Below the pieces are notes generated by a model that saw nothing but the letters and a program-made list of their open reading frames with translations, was not told the origin of the DNA and searched no databases. From a bacterium (GTDB taxonomy: Bacteria; Bacillota; Bacilli; Lactobacillales; Streptococcaceae), in contig CAJNBV010000003.1 in the NCBI GenBank assembly GCA_905221095.1, positions 157,502 to 221,501 of the forward strand: a DNA stretch of 64,000 nucleotides, read 5' to 3'. The translations under genes and the position numbers were made by a program. This document shows positions 59,702 to 64,000 of this stretch, piece after piece. Every line of letters begins with the position of its first letter. Within the stretch, counting starts at the first letter, position 1.

Positions 59702-61585
59702 CTACTGTTCTGATTCCGATTTGTTTTCAGTCGTTTCAGAGCTTTGTGAAATTGAGGAAGTCGAATCTTGACCAGTCGAAGAACTTGTAATACTTTCATG
59801 TTGACTCGTCTCTTTATTTTCAAGATCTTTTTTCACTACTTCACTGGATTCTTTTGTTTCTGAATTACTTGTAACTTTAGTTGTAGCGGATTTCTCTACA
59901 GGAACATCCACTAACCAGGCACCATTTGAATCAACAGTATAACCTTCTGGTGTCTTACCGTTCACAAGTAATTGACCATTTTCTTTCAAGAAGTACCATT
60001 TATCCTTGTCTTTGATCCAACCCACAGCTCGTGAACCGTCTGTCTTGTAGAAATACCAATCGTTTGCCTTTTTAAGCCATCCTTGCTTCATAGCTCCTGA
60101 ATCTTCTAGATAATAATGGTTACCAGCAACTTCTATCTCACCTGTCTTCATGATACCAGCAGAATCCATATAGTACCAGGTTTCTTTATCTTCTACCCAG
60201 CCCGTTTTCATTTCCCCTGATTGAGCAAAGTAATACCATTGACCCTTATATTGAAGCCAACCTGTTTTCATAGAGCCATCCTTGGATAAATAATAATTCT
60301 GACCTCCAGTATTTATCCAACCAATTTCCATCTGGTTTTCTTTGTTGAAATAATACCAGCTTCCATTGATTTTCTTCCAATTTTTAGCAGAAACACCAGA
60401 GTCTGTCAAATAAAACCAACGATTGTTCCATTTTTTCCACTGATTCTGTAACAAGATACCCGTTTGGTTGAAGTAATACCATTCACCTTCGATTTCATTC
60501 CAACCAACAGCATATTCTCCTGTAGAGTCAGGCGCTTGATACCACCAATTTCCATATGCACTCTTATGCCAACCAGCTTGAAAACTTGGAATCGGCTTGT
60601 AGGAAGTTGAAATGTTGACAAATCCATCTTGTCGAATCTCAAAAACTGTCGCATCATAGTCTTTGCTGGCTGCATTAATTCTCTCAATTCCACGTTTTTT
60701 GAGCCAATTGACATACTCACTATCAACACCATTTTTCCAAGGTAGACTATCTGAAGTTTGAACAATCAAACTCGGACTCAAATTTTTAATAAAATTCTTT
60801 GTGTTTGATTTGTTGGTATCATGGTGATGGTTAAACTTCATCAAATCAACTTTTCCAATAAGAGGACCATACTTGTCTTCCGCTCCATGCACATTATCTA
60901 AGTCGCCCCCAAGGTAAATTTTCTTGCCATTGACTTTCACTACACTAATCAGGGAATTGGAATTGTCATCCCAAATTTTCTTTAATTCACCTGAGGAATC
61001 AGTTTCATTTTCATAGTTATAGAGTTGAATATCCATGTCTCCAAACTGAAAATGAGCATCTCCCTGTGTGATGTTTTGAATAACTGAAACACCTTTTTCG
61101 GCGGCAGTCTGTAAAACCTTATCATAACCGTACAGATTATCCCATAAACGTTCAGAATTAGTAATACGATTATCACTATATTTTTTAAGATAGACTCGGT
61201 CAACTGGATAGGTAGACAGTAATTCATCAACATTTCCAATATGGTCACTGTGAGTATGGGTTACCAAAATAAAATCAAGTTTTTGAACACCCAATTCCTT
61301 CAAACGACGAAAGACACGATCTGTTAGAACATGCTTATAAGACGTTTCAATTCCTTCTCTCCATGGATAGCGAGAATCACTTCCATCTGGGAAATCATAA
61401 TCTTCTCCTGTATCCACCATGGCAAAATGTCCATTGCTTTCAAGAATAATCGCATCACTGCCACCTTCATGAACATTAATAAAGTGAATTTTATTTCCTG
61501 AACTTTCTTGAGCTTGAACATTTCCATACCATGACAAGCCTAAAAAAGCGCCTGCAAGTACTAAACTAGTTAATTTCTTTTTCAT
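59702..61585 (-). CDS. pce: choline-binding phosphorylcholine esterase Pce (CbpE)
   Basis: Pce removes phosphorylcholine from the ends of teichoic acid chains at the cell surface. The 627-residue product has a signal peptide (1-25, cut after VQA), a metallo-beta-lactamase-fold domain (about 30-325) with the zinc motif HTHSDHIGN (about 110-118), about ten choline-binding repeats (about 338-545) and a C-terminal Ser/Thr/Lys-rich tail (about 550-627). It starts 2 bases after rluD, so its translation is coupled to that gene. Confidence 0.95.
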   Translation of the reverse strand: MKKKLTSLVLAGAFLGLSWYGNVQAQESSGNKIHFINVHEGGSDAIILESNGHFAMVDTGEDYDFPDGSDSRYPWREGIETSYKHVLTDRVFRRLKELGVQKLDFILVTHTHSDHIGNVDELLSTYPVDRVYLKKYSDNRITNSERLWDNLYGYDKVLQTAAEKGVSVIQNITQGDAHFQFGDMDIQLYNYENETDSSGELKKIWDDNSNSLISVVKVNGKKIYLGGDLDNVHGAEDKYGPLIGKVDLMKFNHHHDTNKSNTKNFIKNLSPSLIVQTSDSLPWKNGVDSEYVNWLKKRGIERINAASKDYDATVFEIRQDGFVNISTSYKPIPSFQAGWHKSAYGNWWYQAPDSTGEYAVGWNEIEGEWYYFNQTGILLQNQWKKWNNRWFYLTDSGVSAKNWKKINGSWYYFNKENQMEIGWINTGGQNYYLSKDGSMKTGWLQYKGQWYYFAQSGEMKTGWVEDKETWYYMDSAGIMKTGEIEVAGNHYYLEDSGAMKQGWLKKANDWYFYKTDGSRAVGWIKDKDKWYFLKENGQLLVNGKTPEGYTVDSNGAWLVDVPVEKSATTKVTSNSETKESSEVVKKDLENKETSQHESITSSSTGQDSTSSISQSSETTENKSESEQ

Positions 61586-61587
61586 TC

Positions 61588-62475
61588 TTACTTTCTCAAT
61601 CTCTCCAATGTTTCCTTAAATATCTCTGGTATATCTGCTGTAAATTCCATGGTCTCACCTGTTCTCGGATGAGTAAACCCTAGAGTCTTAGCATGAAGAA
61701 ATTGTCCATGCCCCTTAAGTGTCTTGCGAGGACCATAGACTTCATCACCAGCGACTGGATGGCCAATATAAGCCATATGGACACGAATTTGGTGAGTACG
61801 TCCTGTTTCCAGCTGCAACTCCACTAAGCTATAATCACCAAATCGTTCCAAGACGTGGAAACGGGTCACTGCAGGCTTTCCTTTAGCAGTCACAGCCTGT
61901 TTCTTACGGTCTTTTTCACTACGACCAATGGGTGCTTCAATCACACCACGATCATTTGGAAGATTTCCATGAACAATCGCCCAATATTTGCGGAGAGACT
62001 TTTTATCCTTGAGTTCTTGGGCAAGTGCTAGATGCGCCTCATCATTTTTAGCTATCATAAGAAGACCTGACGTGTCCTTGTCAATACGGTGAACAATTCC
62101 TGGACGCAGAACCCCATTGATACCCGACAAGTCCTTAATATGATACATGAGGGCATTGACCAAAGTTCCACTAGTATGACCGGCACTCGGATGCACCACC
62201 ATCCCCTGAGGTTTGTTAACAACGGCCACATCCTCATCTTGGTAGATGATTTCTAACGGAAGATTCTCAGCCACATACTCTAAGATCTCTGGTTCTGGCA
62301 CATGATAAGTGACCACATCGCCCTCTTGGACAGTATATTTAGCTTTCTTGACTTGGCCATTGACCAAGACCTGGCCTGATTTAATTTGTTCATTCGCGAG
62401 ACTGCGTGATAATTCTGTCAAATCCGACAAAGCCTTATCCAAACGCAGGCCACCAGTTTCAATTTTAATTTCCAT
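61588..62475 (-). CDS. rluD: RluD-family rRNA pseudouridine synthase
   Basis: This 295-residue RluA-family enzyme has an N-terminal S4 domain (about 12-70) and a catalytic domain with the Asp in [11 protein letters not shown] (about 132-142) and the C-terminal [19 protein letters not shown] motif. It overlaps lspA by 11 bases. The lspA-rluD pair is common in streptococci. The exact rRNA target is inferred by homology. Confidence 0.93.
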   Translation of the reverse strand: MEIKIETGGLRLDKALSDLTELSRSLANEQIKSGQVLVNGQVKKAKYTVQEGDVVTYHVPEPEILEYVAENLPLEIIYQDEDVAVVNKPQGMVVHPSAGHTSGTLVNALMYHIKDLSGINGVLRPGIVHRIDKDTSGLLMIAKNDEAHLALAQELKDKKSLRKYWAIVHGNLPNDRGVIEAPIGRSEKDRKKQAVTAKGKPAVTRFHVLERFGDYSLVELQLETGRTHQIRVHMAYIGHPVAGDEVYGPRKTLKGHGQFLHAKTLGFTHPRTGETMEFTADIPEIFKETLERLRK

Positions 62476-62926
62476 TTATTTCCTCTTTTAGCATTGCAAT
62501 CAATAAAATAATCACTCCAACAGTCAGATAGCTATCTGCCACATTAAAAATTGCAAAATTGATAAAGTCAAGGTGGAACATATCCACAACAAATCCCTGA
62601 CTGATCCTGTCAATAAAGTTTCCAAGACCACCCGCAATAATCAAAGTCAAACCTAAGACCATCCAGAGTGAGTCCTCCATGTGTTTATGTAGATACCAAA
62701 TGGCACCTACCATAACTACCAATGTAATAATAGCAAATAACCACTGCTGGTCTTGTAAGATAGAAAAGGCTGCCCCTCGATTTTGCAGGTAGGTCAAGCT
62801 AACGAGATTGGGAATCCAAGAGCGAACTTCACCCAGTGGAATCTGCCATACGATATAGGATTTGACTAACTGATCCAGCGCAATCAAAAGCAGTACAATG
62901 ACTGCCACTATTCCTCTTTTTTTCAT
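62465..62926 (-). CDS. lspA: lipoprotein signal peptidase
   Basis: LspA cleaves signal peptides of prolipoproteins such as PrsA in this window. The 153-residue product has four membrane segments and the catalytic Asp residues in [18 protein letters not shown] (about 103-120) and [14 protein letters not shown] (about 127-140). It overlaps the LysR gene by 4 bases and rluD by 11. Confidence 0.96.
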   Translation of the reverse strand: MKKRGIVAVIVLLLIALDQLVKSYIVWQIPLGEVRSWIPNLVSLTYLQNRGAAFSILQDQQWLFAIITLVVMVGAIWYLHKHMEDSLWMVLGLTLIIAGGLGNFIDRISQGFVVDMFHLDFINFAIFNVADSYLTVGVIILLIAMLKEEINGN

Positions 62927-63831
62927 GATTTCCTCTTCTGATCAAAATATTCTTGCATGACTTCTACGAAAAGAGTTCCAGCCTGACTAAGTTCCACTTC
63001 CTCACGTTTAACATAGACCATGCGATTATCCAAATTATCCTTGAGACGAATCACTGTGATGCCATTAACACTATCACTATCTAAAAATCCAGAACCAGTC
63101 GCATAGGCATCCGTCCGCTCCAAAATACCATTCAAAGTAGCACGGTCTGTCACATTAAACATCTGTGAACTAGCACTGGTATCGACAAAGTTCTCTGAAT
63201 AATAAAGATACTCGTCTTTCTCTTGAGTGAAACGAACCGTTGGTAGATCCGCTAAATCCTCCATGACCAATTCCTCTTTCTGGGCTAAAGGATGCCCCTC
63301 TCGGAGATAAATGTGGGTATGGAAGGGAATCAATTCAATGACTTCAAGACCTAGCTTTTCAACCCGTTGCATAATCCCCTTTTTATTTTGATTGTTGAGG
63401 TAGATAATGCCAATCTCACTATGCCCTTGCGCTACTTCATCTAAGATTTGAACAGTAGTCGATTCAAAAATACGGAAGTTCTTGTAGTCAGGATAGCGCT
63501 CTGAAAAAGCCGTAATGGTTGGTGGCAAGAAGTCATAGTGCTGGCTAGCAATGGAAAATTCATCTTTTTCTTCCTCAGGATTGGCATACTGATTTTGAAA
63601 AATATCAAAGCCCTTGACCAATTCTTGCGCTTTTTCATAAAATTCCATACCACGACGGGTCAAGAAAGTCCCTGAGCTGGTCCGACGGAAAATCTTAAAG
63701 CCCAATTCTTTTTCCAAATCACGAACAGAAATAGACAGACTCGGCTGGCTTACATACATCTTTTCAGCAGCTTCACGGAAAGTACCACTATTGGCAATGG
63801 CAACAACATAGCGTAATTGTTGAATGTTCAT
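62923..63831 (-). CDS. cpsY: LysR-family regulator, CpsY/MtaR-like
   Basis: This 302-residue LysR-type protein has an N-terminal winged helix with [29 protein letters not shown] (spanning about 8-36) and a C-terminal effector-binding domain. Genes of this type next to lspA are called cpsY or mtaR in other streptococci, where they control methionine transport or neutrophil resistance. I take the name from that context. It starts the lysR-lspA-rluD-pce group. Confidence 0.78.
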   Translation of the reverse strand: MNIQQLRYVVAIANSGTFREAAEKMYVSQPSLSISVRDLEKELGFKIFRRTSSGTFLTRRGMEFYEKAQELVKGFDIFQNQYANPEEEKDEFSIASQHYDFLPPTITAFSERYPDYKNFRIFESTTVQILDEVAQGHSEIGIIYLNNQNKKGIMQRVEKLGLEVIELIPFHTHIYLREGHPLAQKEELVMEDLADLPTVRFTQEKDEYLYYSENFVDTSASSQMFNVTDRATLNGILERTDAYATGSGFLDSDSVNGITVIRLKDNLDNRMVYVKREEVELSQAGTLFVEVMQEYFDQKRKS

Positions 63832-63859
63832 CTTCTACCCCCAACTTCTTTATCTTTTC

Positions 63860-63887
63860 ATTATACCATATTTTAGAAGTTTTCCAA
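63860..63887 (-). promoter_or_regulatory. promoter of the lysR-lspA-rluD-pce group
   Basis: TTGGAA, a 16-base spacer and TGG-TATAAT lie on the minus strand 29 bases before the LysR gene start. The remaining bases to the window end (63888-64000) hold no gene that I can see. Confidence 0.65.
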
Positions 63888-64000
63888 AAAGGAAAAAAGT
63901 CTGGAAATTTTCAAGTTTCAATGGCTAACTTCTCAAAGTAACTTCCACTTGCCTGACCAAAGTGGAAATTAGTCTAAAACGGATTTTTATGGTGGAATTA

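Overview
The window is a stretch of chromosome from a mitis-group streptococcus, very close to Streptococcus pneumoniae, S. pseudopneumoniae or S. mitis. The signs are BOX repeats (boxA/boxB/boxC), two choline-binding surface proteins (LytB and Pce), the CpoA glycolipid synthase, SigX/ComX 'cin-box' promoters (TACGAATA) in front of coiA and comEA, and Gram-positive features such as a T-box and a PyrR attenuator. The DNA is AT-rich and densely coding. Nearly everything lies on the minus strand except pepX, the argR-type gene and pavA. No rRNA, tRNA, insertion sequence, prophage or CRISPR array was seen. From memory of pneumococcal gene order, the window joins three blocks that are apart in that species (pfkA to argR, obg to ftsW, prsA to lysR), so it is probably a sibling species or a rearranged strain.

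Layout, left to right. 1-7.9 kb: start of pyk, pfkA, dnaE, then divergent pepX, a decayed copy of the pepX 3' end, and an ArgR-family gene. 7.9-15.9 kb: a BOX element, a small ORF, obg, two small membrane proteins, the two glycolipid glycosyltransferases (cpoA and its partner), a BOX element, a DUF59 protein, rpoD and dnaG. 15.9-24 kb: a T-box controlled ABC transporter with a TGG (Trp) specifier, ppc, ftsW and prsA. 24-32 kb: O-methyltransferase, pepF, competence gene coiA, a hicAB toxin-antitoxin module, tehB, smpB, rnr and secG. 32-37 kb: rpmG, pmrA, coaE, mutM, era, dgk and ybeY. 37-44.6 kb: pavA, a full BOX element, lytB, pyrD-pyrK with a PyrR attenuator, gloA, and infC-rpmI-rplT with an L20-type leader. 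44.6-56.4 kb: comEC-comEA with its cin-box, a GNAT protein, phoH, yozE, cvfB, frr, pyrH, trmFO, rsmI, yabA, holB and tmk. 56.4-64 kb: a BOX element, proBAC, pce, rluD, lspA and a LysR regulator.

The most notable structure is at 27.6-28.4 kb. A complete hicA-hicB module sits between tehB and coiA. It is flanked by a 45/46-bp direct repeat, each copy holding the same terminator plus a perfect cin-box. The module therefore carries a competence-type promoter element as well as its own consensus sigma-A promoter, which raises the possibility of a toxin-antitoxin system wired to competence. Other points are an 11-codon ORF with a strong ribosome binding site between the Trp T-box terminator and the transporter, an apparently leaderless cpoA transcript, the pepX tail remnant, a small obg-coupled protein whose last codons come from a BOX element, and a tandem array of terminator-like hairpins before trmFO.
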